Under the pieces are notes generated by a model. The model ran no database searches, was not told the origin of the DNA, and saw only the letters and a program-made list of their open reading frames with translations. A program made the position numbers and the translations under genes. This document shows positions 1 to 7,663 of a stretch of 11,286 nucleotides of DNA, in pieces (the stretch's first letter is position 1; the number at the start of each line of letters is the position of its first letter). The stretch spans positions 1 to 11,286 of the forward strand of contig CAMNHD010000026.1 of assembly GCA_946538875.1 (NCBI GenBank), in the 5' to 3' direction. The stretch comes from an uncultured Treponema sp. GTDB lineage: Bacteria; Spirochaetota; Spirochaetia; Treponematales; Treponemataceae.

Positions 1-1246
1 CCAGGTCTAGCCGGACTTCTATGCATTCTGCACTGGCTATCCATTTGTCGTGTTCAAGTTCCTTCCAAGGTACATCAAAGCGCTTTGGCCCGACAAGGGA
101 AAAGACGTGGCCTTCGCAGTGGTCTTCGCGGACTAGGGTTGCGGTAAGGCCTACCCGGCGTACTGCCTGTAATTCTGCGGCAACTCTGAAAACCGGAGCC
201 GGCAGGGTGTGGACTTCATCGTAAATTATAAGTCCCCAGTTGTTGTTGCGGAAAAGTGAAAAATGCGGGTAGGGGCCTGTCTTGTCTGGACGCCAGGTAA
301 GAATCTGGTAAGTGGCAACTGTAACGGGGAGGATTGTCTTGTTTTCGCCGGTGTATTCTGCAATCTGGTCTCTGGAAAGGTTTGTCTTGTCAACAAGTTC
401 GTCAATCCACTGATGGACGGCGGTGATGTTTGTTGTGACAATCAGAGTGTTTGTCTTGAGCATGGACATAATCTGCATTCCGACGATTGTCTTGCCTGCT
501 CCGCATGGCATTACTATTGTGCCGAATCCTGAACCTGGCCCTTTGTCGCCAATGAGTGCCTGGGCGGCATTTTTTTGGTAGCTGCGTATTGCAAATGGCC
601 TTCCTGAAAGTGTGGTGTCCCTGAGCGTTATTTCCAGCGGTGCGCCGTCTGTCAGCGGTACATCGTCTTTTACCGGCCAGCCCAGTTCCAGCAGGGTCTG
701 CTTGACGGTGCCGCGGTCAGTAAGAGGCAGGATAAAGCAGTATTTTTTTTCCAACTCAGTGAGTGTCACGTTTGAGTCTGGAACTTCCTGGTAAGTTGCG
801 GGGGCCATGTGTTTCTGTGCGGAGGGACTTGCTGAGATTTCCCTGAATACATAGGGGGAGTTGCTTACGAGATAAAGGTATTCTTCGTAGATTTCTGGTT
901 TTCCCTCTGAGGAGGCGGCTTGTACTAGAGTCCGTGGACCGGGAACGAGACGGAGCTTGCCGAAGCGTTCTCCTGTTTCTTGAATCCATGCGCATACGGA
1001 CTGCGGAACGTCATAGCGGGAATATTTCTGCAGGGTTTGAATGGCCTGTTCTCCTGTAAAGCCGGCACTGGCTGCGTTCCATAAGGACAGCGGGGTGAGC
1101 CTGTATGTGTGCAGGTGCTCGGGGGAACGTTCCAGTTCCGCAAATGGTATCAATGCGTTGCGGCATTCTTCTGCCAACGGGGCATGAACGTCAAGAAGGA
1201 GAGTCTTATCGGATTGTACAATCAACGGATTATCGCTGTAAGCCAT
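1..1246 (-). CDS. xpb: XPB/Rad25-type DNA repair helicase (superfamily 2), 3' end beyond window
   Basis: ATP-dependent 3'-5' DNA helicase of the XPB/ERCC3 family, thought to act in DNA repair in the cytoplasm. The first 415 codons are present. The C-terminal helicase lobe, probably 140-190 residues going by the usual 550-600 residue length, lies outside the window. Residues 1-60 match the bacterial XPB N-terminal domain, including the phrase PFAELERSPEHLHTYRLTPL. The Walker A motif is MPCGAGKT at 246-253 (K252), the DEVH box is at 343-346, and motif III LTATLVRED is at 367-375, with the RED triplet typical of XPB. The ATG at 1246 is chosen because an in-frame TGA lies three codons upstream and no other Met occurs before about residue 148. 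There is no Shine-Dalgarno sequence; the -10 box ends only 8 nt before the ATG. The gene is divergent from the hemolysin III gene. From memory, T. pallidum has an XPB homologue (TP0380); not checked here. Confidence 0.93.
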   Translation of the reverse strand, partial: MAYSDNPLIVQSDKTLLLDVHAPLAEECRNALIPFAELERSPEHLHTYRLTPLSLWNAASAGFTGEQAIQTLQKYSRYDVPQSVCAWIQETGERFGKLRLVPGPRTLVQAASSEGKPEIYEEYLYLVSNSPYVFREISASPSAQKHMAPATYQEVPDSNVTLTELEKKYCFILPLTDRGTVKQTLLELGWPVKDDVPLTDGAPLEITLRDTTLSGRPFAIRSYQKNAAQALIGDKGPGSGFGTIVMPCGAGKTIVGMQIMSMLKTNTLIVTTNITAVHQWIDELVDKTNLSRDQIAEYTGENKTILPVTVATYQILTWRPDKTGPYPHFSLFRNNNWGLIIYDEVHTLPAPVFRVAAELQAVRRVGLTATLVREDHCEGHVFSLVGPKRFDVPWKELEHDKWIASAECIEVRLDL

Positions 1247-1254
1247 ATCGTATC

Positions 1255-1283
1255 ATTATACACCTGATTCTAAAATCATTCAA
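1255..1283 (-). promoter_or_regulatory. Sigma70-like promoter of the XPB helicase gene, apparently leaderless
   Basis: On the minus strand TTGAAT (1278-1283) is followed by a 17-bp spacer and a perfect TATAAT (1255-1260). The expected start of transcription, seven bases past the -10 box, falls near 1248. The mRNA would then begin 0-2 nt before the ATG at 1246. No ribosome binding site fits in that space. Confidence 0.7.
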
Positions 1284-1423
1284 TGCTTGGAATGTTTCCG
1301 CAAACCCGTTCCGCTCTCCCGCCACTTTGCCATTCTTTTTACAAAAAAATGCGGTGTGGTGGACAGCCGGTTGTAGATTTGCAGGAATTGAGTTTTAAAA
1401 ACAGGCGGCTCCGGAAAAATCTC

Positions 1424-1467
1424 TTTACAAAAACGGAAAATTTGCGATAATAGTAGGATAGAGGAAG
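1424..1467 (+). promoter_or_regulatory. Promoter and ribosome binding site of the hemolysin III-like gene
   Basis: TTTACA (1424-1429), a 16-bp spacer and GATAAT (1446-1451) form a good sigma70-like promoter, helped by an extended -10 TG at 1443-1444. The predicted start is near 1458. GAGGAAG at 1461-1467 lies 4 nt before the ATG at 1472, so the leader is very short. Nothing else convincing was seen in the rest of the 225-bp divergent gap (1247-1471) apart from the two promoters. Confidence 0.65.
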
Positions 1468-1471
1468 TTAT

Positions 1472-2341
1472 ATGGCAGATATTTCTGAGAAAATTACCCG
1501 CAAGTCGTTGAAGTTGAAGAAAAAAGCGGCTATAAAGACTATCAAGGCACAGGCTAAGGAAAAGATTCATGAAATAAAAATCCGGTACGCGGAGAATCCT
1601 TCGCTGCAGCAGACCAAGCAGATTGAAAAGGAACAGCGTAAGGCTTTGAGGCTGCAGCGGCACAATGCGATGGTGGCCTACAATGTGCGGCAGGTGCGCC
1701 AGTTTACTTTTGGCGAGGACCTGTTCAATGCGATTGTGAGCGGTTTTGGGGCTGTCCTGAGTATTGCGGCGATTGTGCTTCTGGTGCTTAGGGCTGTGTT
1801 CCACTGTCCGGCGCATGTGAGTTCCGCTCTCTGCGTGACTGGTTTTACATTGTTTGGAAGTGCTCTTTTTATTATGTATCTGATGGCCACTTTGTATCAT
1901 GCGATTACTCCTTACGGTGCGCGCAAGGTTTTTTCACGGCTGAATCATATTGCGATTTATGTGATGGTGGTGGGAACTTATTTGACATTCCTGCTGATCA
2001 ATGTGGGGGGAAAGCTTGGATGGACTTTGTTCGCGGTTGTGTTCGGGGTTGCTGTTTTCCTGAGCATTATGTATGCAATCTTTGGCGAAAGAATGCGCGG
2101 TCTAGCGACTTTGAGCTATCTGGTTTTCTGCTGGGTCTTTGTGATTGGGCTTGGCATTATTGATCCGTTCAACAATCTGCCGGTTTTGTCACAGGCTTTT
2201 ATTATGGCGGGCGGCATTGCCTATACGCTTGGCGGTGTGTTCTACCTGATGCACAGAACCAGCTGGGCACATGCTGTGTTCCACATACTGGTTCTCTTCG
2301 GTTCGGTGCTGCACTTTTTTGCGGCTTATTTTTCCATTTGA
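1472..2341 (+). CDS. Hemolysin III / PAQR-family integral membrane protein with basic N-terminal extension
   Basis: Inner-membrane protein of the HlyIII/PAQR family (289 residues; usual bacterial length about 210-220). About seven hydrophobic segments are visible at roughly 84-108, 117-141, 159-178, 183-203, 211-230, 237-258 and 264-288. The three histidines that bind zinc in the family are kept: H143 in LYH near the end of segment 2, and H267 and H271 in WAHAVFH in segment 7. Two positions that are usually Ser (four residues before the first His) and Asp (in the LDH motif) are A139 and N158 here, so the hydrolase chemistry proposed for the family may be lost. Residues 1-80 are an extra hydrophilic Lys/Glu/Gln-rich helix with coiled-coil character. 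Some family members are called hemolysins, but the true function is unsettled. It is a single-gene transcript with its own promoter and terminator. Confidence 0.88.
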   Translation: MADISEKITRKSLKLKKKAAIKTIKAQAKEKIHEIKIRYAENPSLQQTKQIEKEQRKALRLQRHNAMVAYNVRQVRQFTFGEDLFNAIVSGFGAVLSIAAIVLLVLRAVFHCPAHVSSALCVTGFTLFGSALFIMYLMATLYHAITPYGARKVFSRLNHIAIYVMVVGTYLTFLLINVGGKLGWTLFAVVFGVAVFLSIMYAIFGERMRGLATLSYLVFCWVFVIGLGIIDPFNNLPVLSQAFIMAGGIAYTLGGVFYLMHRTSWAHAVFHILVLFGSVLHFFAAYFSI

Positions 2342-2367
2342 TTCAATTTGCTTCTGCACTTGACTGG

Positions 2368-2401
2368 AACTGGGACGGATTTCTCCGTTCCAGTTTTTTT
2401 T
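2368..2401 (+). terminator. Rho-independent terminator of the hemolysin III-like gene
   Basis: A 12-bp stem (2368-2379 with 2384-2395, one G-U pair) has a TTTC loop and runs into eight T residues (2394-2401). It starts 27 bp after the stop codon. In the minus direction no T-run follows, so it is probably not an efficient terminator for the convergent operon ending at 2414. Confidence 0.9.
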
Positions 2402-2413
2402 GTCTGTGTGCCT

Positions 2414-3970
2414 TTAGAACTTTCCTCCGCCTAGACTTGCCTGGATTCTCAGTGCGACCTGGGGCTTGTTTGAAAAATCCAGCCATGTGACGTAGGGACC
2501 TGCCGAAAGGCTCAGCATTGAGATCGGGCTGTACTTGAACATTGCGCTTATAATTCCTGCGTACGGGTTTATGTTTTTGCCGTTAGTGTATAGGCTTGCA
2601 AGTTCTGTGGGAGATGTGACCGCTTTTTTGCCGGTGTAGAAGATGCCTAGAAGTGTTGCGGTGCAGTCTGTGGTTCCGAAGATTCGTCCGAATATTACTG
2701 TTGCGGCTACGTTGTTCCCGTAGGTTGCGTATTCATCATCGTCCTTGTTGCCGTCAAAGTAATACTGCACGGCAAAAGTTATCTGCGGCGTCTTCCAGAT
2801 GTAGTTCAGTCCTATTGTTCCCTGGAAGATGTGTGTTTTATCCTTCCAGGAATCAGGCTGGTCTGTCCACTGGGTGTTACTGCCGTAGCGGTAGACAGCT
2901 TCTCCAAAGACGCCCACTTTTCCGTTTATGATTGTTCCGCTGGCGGTGAGCATTGCTTTTGGTGCGTTCTGGTAGCGGAAGAACAGGCCTCCTCCCAGCT
3001 CCCATCCGCCGGTTACGAATTCACCCTTTGCGGCGATTGCTGTGCGGCGCAGGTCGTATGGGTACTGGGCGGTGTCCAGGTATGTGGACAGCGGTGTGTC
3101 TGCATAATTGCTGGAGGAGATTGTGTTGAGCTTGCTGTCGGGAATCAGGTACAGCCACAGGCAGTTCTGGGTCCCGGGGAATGTTATCTGGGTGCGCAGA
3201 TTCAGGCTTCCGTTTACCTGGGCATCAGTGTCTTCGGGGTTGATTGACGATGTGTTGATCATGTCCGACACTGGGCTGAAGAAGAAGCCTGTTCCCCATG
3301 AGACTGTGTGCAGGCCGAAGCGGAAAAAGGCTCTGTCTGCGATGGAGAAGTCTGTGAACAATTCCTTGACGGTAAAGTAGTTTGTCACTGGTATGGTGAC
3401 TGTGGAATTGGAGGAGTAGGAGGAAAATGCGGAAAGTATTGCCGCTGAACTGATTGATGTGGAATAAGGGTAGTTCACTCCGAATTTTGTGTACATGCGG
3501 AGCGTCTGGGTGGGGCGTGCGTCTATGGTGAGACTTGCGTTGGCCTTTGGGAATAGTCCTGTGTCCCTTAGGTTTTCCCAGAACTTTTTGTTTGTCTCTG
3601 CGTTGTACAGGGTTGTGCATGTGGTCAGGGATGTGTCAAAGCTGCCGCCGATTTTTACGGAACCTGACTGGAATAGTATGCCGTGGGCCAGGTCGCTTGA
3701 CTTTGAGTCTGACGGGGCAGGAGCAAGTTCTACGATTCCGTCGTCGGCAAAAAACAGGTCGTCTGAGTCAGAGGTTCCGCTGCCGCCGAAGAGGTCATCG
3801 TCTGGGTCAGAGGTTCCGCTGCTACCGAAGATGTCATCGCCAGAGTCAGAGATTCCGCTTCCTCCGAAATAAGCGTCGTCTGATGCCTGGGCAAAAAGAG
3901 GTGTGCCCAAGCATAGGGAGGCAGCCGTCATGGCAGTGAGTATTATACCAAGAGGTACTTGTCTTTTCAT
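2414..3970 (-). CDS. Predicted outer-membrane beta-barrel protein with acidic N-terminal repeats
   Basis: Last gene of the ABC operon, 518 residues. It begins with a signal peptide (basic start, hydrophobic core, AQA then S30, cleavage probably after A29). An acidic low-complexity region follows, with three 13-residue repeats (35-47, 48-60, 61-73) built on FGGSGTSDSDDL, and then DSK-rich linker sequence to about 95. The rest is rich in alternating polar/aromatic strands and Gly/Tyr/Trp, ends in a Phe (F518), and has few Lys clusters, as in outer-membrane barrels. A stretch at 217-239 (RFG...WG...F.SP..D.IN) resembles the motif of DUF1302-like and related porin-like proteins; this family link is inferred. 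The start codon overlaps the stop of the gene before it (TGATG), pointing to translational coupling. AAGGA lies 8 nt upstream. It may be the outer-membrane partner of the transporter; the substrate is unknown. Confidence 0.78.
   Translation of the reverse strand: MKRQVPLGIILTAMTAASLCLGTPLFAQASDDAYFGGSGISDSGDDIFGSSGTSDPDDDLFGGSGTSDSDDLFFADDGIVELAPAPSDSKSSDLAHGILFQSGSVKIGGSFDTSLTTCTTLYNAETNKKFWENLRDTGLFPKANASLTIDARPTQTLRMYTKFGVNYPYSTSISSAAILSAFSSYSSNSTVTIPVTNYFTVKELFTDFSIADRAFFRFGLHTVSWGTGFFFSPVSDMINTSSINPEDTDAQVNGSLNLRTQITFPGTQNCLWLYLIPDSKLNTISSSNYADTPLSTYLDTAQYPYDLRRTAIAAKGEFVTGGWELGGGLFFRYQNAPKAMLTASGTIINGKVGVFGEAVYRYGSNTQWTDQPDSWKDKTHIFQGTIGLNYIWKTPQITFAVQYYFDGNKDDDEYATYGNNVAATVIFGRIFGTTDCTATLLGIFYTGKKAVTSPTELASLYTNGKNINPYAGIISAMFKYSPISMLSLSAGPYVTWLDFSNKPQVALRIQASLGGGKF
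3752..3868 (-). repeat. Three 39-bp tandem repeats coding for acidic 13-residue units
   Basis: Inside the outer-membrane protein gene, codons 35-73 form three imperfect in-frame units: FGGSGISDSGDDI, FGSSGTSDPDDDL and FGGSGTSDSDDLF. The unit length is a multiple of three, so copy-number change would lengthen or shorten the protein without a frameshift. Confidence 0.85.
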
Positions 3971-4749
3971 CAGTTGAGTCCTTCAAGATATGCTTTTGTA
4001 AAAATGTTGTCAGGCAGTTTGTCAAAGGTGAGTTCTGTAAGCTCTTCGTGGGTGTTTTCTCCCTTGTTCAGCTCGTCGCGGAGCATCACTTTTGACGGTA
4101 CATAACCTGCAGGAACTTTTGTATACTGCAGGCAGAGTGTTGTGCGCATCAGGCGGCCGTTTCCTGAAAAATCTTCCTGCTTGAGCATAAGAGGCAGATC
4201 CTTGCGGATGTAGTAGGTTGTGTTTGCATAGGACGGCTCTGTGGTGATTGCGTGCAGGCTTATGATGTAGACTGGATATTTTCCCAATTTGCCTTCCTCG
4301 AACTTGGTGACTTCGTAATGCTTGCGCCAGCTGTTTTCGGTCTGGTTCACATCTGAAATCTTTATGTCTGAGTCTCCAAGGGACTCTTTGAGGGATGAGT
4401 GTGTGAATTTGCGGCTGATAGGGTCGTATGCCCAGATGTTGTCGCCGTCACGCAGGTATCCGGTTCCCTTTTCAGATTCAGGGAAGAGCTGCACTATTGT
4501 CATAAGCTTTGAGTCCACGCGCTCAAAAATCTTGTACTTGAGATTTTCCTTTGGCTTACCGGGCTTTTCTATTTCCAGTGAGATTGTGGCGGAATAGTCA
4601 CCGTGGTATGCCAGTATGTCGTCTGTCTGGTCCATTATGTCAAAGGCTTTTTGGGCTGCCTCTTTGGAAACTGACTGCGCTGATGCCGAGCAGGCGAGAC
4701 CAATGGCCAGTACGAGTGAGAGTGTTGTGGTGATAAGGTTTTTCTTCAT
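3970..4749 (-). CDS. LolA-like outer-membrane lipoprotein-sorting protein (periplasmic carrier)
   Basis: Periplasmic protein of the LolA-like superfamily (259 residues), closest in pattern to the group annotated as outer membrane lipoprotein-sorting protein (Pfam LolA_like, PF17131). Such proteins have a half-barrel fold that carries a lipoprotein or lipid across the periplasm. Residues 1-24 are an export signal ending SASA|Q. Family-like phrases are GYLRDGDNIWAYDP (97-110), the SLKESLGDSD...ISD stretch (119-133), and the C-terminal TELTFDKLPDNIFTKAYLEGLN region. A cysteine at 20 (IGLAC) leaves open a lipoprotein signal instead, since spirochaete lipoboxes are loose. GGAGG lies 6 nt before the ATG. 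The gene follows the second permease by 21 bp and overlaps the outer-membrane protein gene by one base. It probably receives cargo from the two permeases. Confidence 0.85.
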   Translation of the reverse strand: MKKNLITTTLSLVLAIGLACSASAQSVSKEAAQKAFDIMDQTDDILAYHGDYSATISLEIEKPGKPKENLKYKIFERVDSKLMTIVQLFPESEKGTGYLRDGDNIWAYDPISRKFTHSSLKESLGDSDIKISDVNQTENSWRKHYEVTKFEEGKLGKYPVYIISLHAITTEPSYANTTYYIRKDLPLMLKQEDFSGNGRLMRTTLCLQYTKVPAGYVPSKVMLRDELNKGENTHEELTELTFDKLPDNIFTKAYLEGLN

Positions 4750-4770
4750 GTTGCGCCTCCAAAAATGCTG

Positions 4771-6111
4771 TTATTTTACGGTTCTGAGTGCCTGTGCCGG
4801 GGTCATGCGGGCAGCCTTCTTTGCGGTGCCGTGCACGGCCATTGATGTCAGGATAACCATCAGAATGTATTGGATTAAGATTGCCGCCGGTGAAAGCGAT
4901 ATGCTCATGTGTCCCTTGCGCAGGAACATCTGCACTGATTCGTTTTGTATGTGGATGGTGCTTAGCAAAAGCATCACAATTATGCCGAGCACAAGACCTG
5001 CCAGTGCTCCGAGTATGCAGAGAGTCACGGCTTCTGCGGTGAAGACGCGGCCTGTGTCCTTGCCGGTCATTCCAAGTGCGCGCATTGTTCCGATTTCACG
5101 GATGCGTTCGTACAGTACCATGCGGTAAGTGTTCGAGACTCCGACCATGACGATGAGCAGAATGACAAGCAGAATTATTGTGGTGACTGTGTGCACTATG
5201 TTCATTGCCGATTTTAGTGCGGGAACACCGTCATCAAGAGTTTCCACACCGTATTTTGTTCCCTCCCACAGATTTGAGTCGCCGATGAACTGTTTGTCCA
5301 GTCCGCGTTCCGGGTTTGTAGGATTTGTCCTTCTGGCAAGACGAAGATCGCTCGTTGGTACTCCGTCTGCGCGGACTGAGTCTTCGATGGCAAGTGCCAC
5401 GCGGGTCTGAAGCTTTTTGTTCCTGAGGTAAAGCGACAGGTAGTTGTATCCGCCGTAAGGGATTCCAATCAGGGAATTGAGTGTCTCTATGTTTACGTAT
5501 GACCACATGCCTGTAAGAAAGTTGGAGTCTTTTGTGATGAGTCCGATGGTGAATTCTCCTACTTCCAGCTGGCCGTAGATTGTTGAAGTCTTGTAGAGGA
5601 TTGTGTCGCCGACTTCCGCCTTGAGTGAGTCTGCAAGACCTTTGCTGACTATCATCACATTTGGATCCTTGAGGTTTTCAAGTGAACCTGAGACAATCTG
5701 CAGGGAGTCCACAAAATCCTTGTCGGCTTCAAAATCGCGGCCGTATGTGGCGGTTATGACATTCTTTCCGTTGAATATAATCTGACCACTTGACCTTGTG
5801 TAGTGGGAAAGCGAGTCGTATTTGATTCCAAGGTCCTTTACCTTTTGAATTAGATAGTCATGGTCGCGGATGATGGGCACAAGATTCCATTTGTCTTCTA
5901 CTTCCGGATCCTGTGTCTTTTCGTAACCGACCACCAGCACTGTTCCGCCTACAAGCTGTGTGATCTGGTTTTCAAGATTGGATACAGCGCCGCTTGCAAG
6001 ACCGTCTATTGCTGTGACTACGAAGAATCCGAATGCTATTGCTATGCCGAGTATTATGTTGCGTCTTTTGTTGCGTGTTAAATTCCTTAGGGCAAGTTTC
6101 AATACTTCCAT
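4771..6111 (-). CDS. FtsX/MacB-type ABC transporter permease, LolC/LolE-like (second permease)
   Basis: Inner-membrane subunit of a type VII (MacB/LolCDE-like) ABC system, 446 residues, close to the length of LolC/LolE (about 400-415). One helix near the N-terminus (about 18-36) is followed by a large periplasmic domain (about 40-300) and three C-terminal helices (about 305-327, 360-385, 408-428). The cytoplasmic phrase ERIREIGTMRALGMTG (335-350) is the FtsX-domain coupling region that contacts the ATPase. The tail PAQALRTVK is also typical. The start is supported by GGGAGG (6120-6125) 8 nt upstream; the gap to the preceding stop is a single base. It is likely to pair with the 514-residue permease as a heterodimer, as LolC pairs with LolE. 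No MacA-type adaptor gene is nearby, which favours a Lol-like over a MacAB-like role. Confidence 0.9.
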   Translation of the reverse strand: MEVLKLALRNLTRNKRRNIILGIAIAFGFFVVTAIDGLASGAVSNLENQITQLVGGTVLVVGYEKTQDPEVEDKWNLVPIIRDHDYLIQKVKDLGIKYDSLSHYTRSSGQIIFNGKNVITATYGRDFEADKDFVDSLQIVSGSLENLKDPNVMIVSKGLADSLKAEVGDTILYKTSTIYGQLEVGEFTIGLITKDSNFLTGMWSYVNIETLNSLIGIPYGGYNYLSLYLRNKKLQTRVALAIEDSVRADGVPTSDLRLARRTNPTNPERGLDKQFIGDSNLWEGTKYGVETLDDGVPALKSAMNIVHTVTTIILLVILLIVMVGVSNTYRMVLYERIREIGTMRALGMTGKDTGRVFTAEAVTLCILGALAGLVLGIIVMLLLSTIHIQNESVQMFLRKGHMSISLSPAAILIQYILMVILTSMAVHGTAKKAARMTPAQALRTVK

Positions 6112-6112
6112 A

Positions 6113-7657
6113 TTACTCGCCTCCCTTTGAAAGTGCCTTGAGCGGTGTTATCTTGAGTGCCGATGAAACCGGATACATGTTGCTTATCAGGCTTCCGAGC
6201 GTTGCAATCACTATCGTGACAATCACGATTGCAGGTGTGGGGCTGAAGTGTATGATACCTCCGCCAAGGATAATCTTTGCTATCATGTTGTCCACTGTCA
6301 GCCCCATAGAGTTGACTATAGCCATCAGGATGAACGCAAGTACTGTTCCTGCCAATGCTGACAGCACTGTTATGGTGCAGGCTTCTGTATAGAAGAGTTT
6401 TCTGACAAAAGATTTCTCCGCGCCGATGGCACGCATTGTTCCAATCTCGGATGTGCGCTCTATGACTGAGACAGTCATTGTGTTCATTATGATAATAAAA
6501 ACAACAACTGCAAGAATGATTACAAGAATATTGAAGAGAACGTTTATGCCGGTGACACTGTTCGTGTAGCTCTTTGCGGCCTGCTTCCAGTTCATGGCTC
6601 TTGCCTTGATGCCCTGTTCTGCAAAGATCTTGTTTAGCTCATTGACAACTGCCTGTGCGCCTGCGGGGTTCTTAAGCTTTGCCTGGACAAAATGCCATGA
6701 GCCTTCTGCGCTTTTGTTGAGTTCGTCGCGGAGACTTGTGTCGCCGAGAATTGAGTTGAAGTCAATGTCCTCTGAAGCAAGAACCGAGTTGTCTTCGCTG
6801 ATCATGTCGCCGAAAAGTTCATCGTCACCAAAGAGTTCATCGTCGCTCATTGTGGAAAGTGCATCCTTTTCCTGTTCAGCCTGCGGATCTGTGCTTATGC
6901 TTGCGTATGTGAGGTCGCCGAAAGCGCGTGCAAAGTCAGGGTTGCAGTAGATTGTCTGGAACATTGCGCTGTTTTCGTTGGGCGGTGTAAAGAATCCCAC
7001 CACCTTGGCTTCGCGGACAACGCCGGATGTGTTTGCTCCTGCGACAAGAACTTTGTCTCCGATATTCAGGCTTTCCTTGTAGAATTTTTCAAAGCTCTTG
7101 CGGATTCTTGTGTCGATCAGGAGTTCGTTTTCACCGCTTGTAAAATCCAGGGCGCGTCCTTCCTGGATATGCTGTCCGGGGAAGGTCTGGAAATAAGTGT
7201 CTTCTTCCCCTGCATAGAGCATGAATACCGGAATGTCGGTGAAACTTACCGAATCGTCCTCCATTATTGAGGTGAAGTCCACTTCTTCGCCCTTAATCAT
7301 CAGGGCGGCTGCGGAAATAAGTTTTGTCTCCGAGGCGATGTCACTGCGGGCGGCAAGAATTTCTTCCACTTTCTTGATGTCAGGAAGCGCGGGTATCTGC
7401 GGTATTGCTCCGTTGAATCCTGCGGTGTCCACACCAACTATGTCTATTGACCAGCCTTCCGGCGGAATTGCGGAAATTGTCACGTCACCGGTGTAGTTTG
7501 CCCTGAAATCCTTTTCAAGACCGCGGTTAACTGATTCGATGAATGAGTTTCCCATTATTACTATGGCGGTTCCGAATACGATGAACAGTGCAATGATTAT
7601 GCTCTTTGCCCTGTGTTCCCGTAAGTTGCGGAGCGCCAGTCTTATGATGACTGCCAT
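6113..7657 (-). CDS. FtsX/MacB-type ABC transporter permease, LolC/LolE-like (first permease), with acidic insert
   Basis: Inner-membrane permease of the same family as its downstream neighbour but longer (514 residues). Helices are seen at about 18-37, 370-393, 425-448 and 473-495, with a periplasmic domain from about 40 to 365. The coupling region is ERTSEIGTMRAIGAEKS (400-416) and the tail is PLKALSKGGE. The extra length is mostly an acidic Ser/Asp/Glu stretch at about 257-312 holding two copies of DDELFG (272-283). The ATG at 7657 has GGGGAGG about 11 nt upstream and lies 6 bp after the ATPase stop. Two unequal permeases with one ATPase fit the LolCDE arrangement. Confidence 0.9.
   Translation of the reverse strand: MAVIIRLALRNLREHRAKSIIIALFIVFGTAIVIMGNSFIESVNRGLEKDFRANYTGDVTISAIPPEGWSIDIVGVDTAGFNGAIPQIPALPDIKKVEEILAARSDIASETKLISAAALMIKGEEVDFTSIMEDDSVSFTDIPVFMLYAGEEDTYFQTFPGQHIQEGRALDFTSGENELLIDTRIRKSFEKFYKESLNIGDKVLVAGANTSGVVREAKVVGFFTPPNENSAMFQTIYCNPDFARAFGDLTYASISTDPQAEQEKDALSTMSDDELFGDDELFGDMISEDNSVLASEDIDFNSILGDTSLRDELNKSAEGSWHFVQAKLKNPAGAQAVVNELNKIFAEQGIKARAMNWKQAAKSYTNSVTGINVLFNILVIILAVVVFIIIMNTMTVSVIERTSEIGTMRAIGAEKSFVRKLFYTEACTITVLSALAGTVLAFILMAIVNSMGLTVDNMIAKIILGGGIIHFSPTPAIVIVTIVIATLGSLISNMYPVSSALKITPLKALSKGGE
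6809..6844 (-). repeat. Two 18-bp tandem repeats coding for DDELFG-DDELFG
   Basis: Codons 272-283 of the first permease are two adjacent 18-bp units, GACGATGAACTCTTTGGT and GACGATGAACTTTTCGGC, differing only at silent third positions. They lie in the periplasmic domain. The second unit matches 16 of 18 bases in the DDDLFG codons of the outer-membrane protein gene in the same operon. Confidence 0.8.
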
Positions 7658-7663
7658 TTAGCT

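Noticed and set aside
1280..1900. 206-codon open frame on the minus strand across the start of the hemolysin III-like gene
   Set aside because: It is antisense to a well-supported membrane protein gene, covers that gene's promoter, is His/Ser/Arg-rich without recognisable motifs, and has no promoter or ribosome site of its own.
2368..2401. Bidirectional terminator shared by the convergent genes
   Set aside because: The T-run exists only in the plus direction; on the minus strand the stem is followed by mixed sequence.
3489..3939. Plus-strand open frames with Pro/Lys/Ser-rich repeats opposite the outer-membrane protein gene
   Set aside because: The repeats are the reverse strand of the acidic 39-bp repeats; the minus-strand gene has the signal peptide, coupling and family features.
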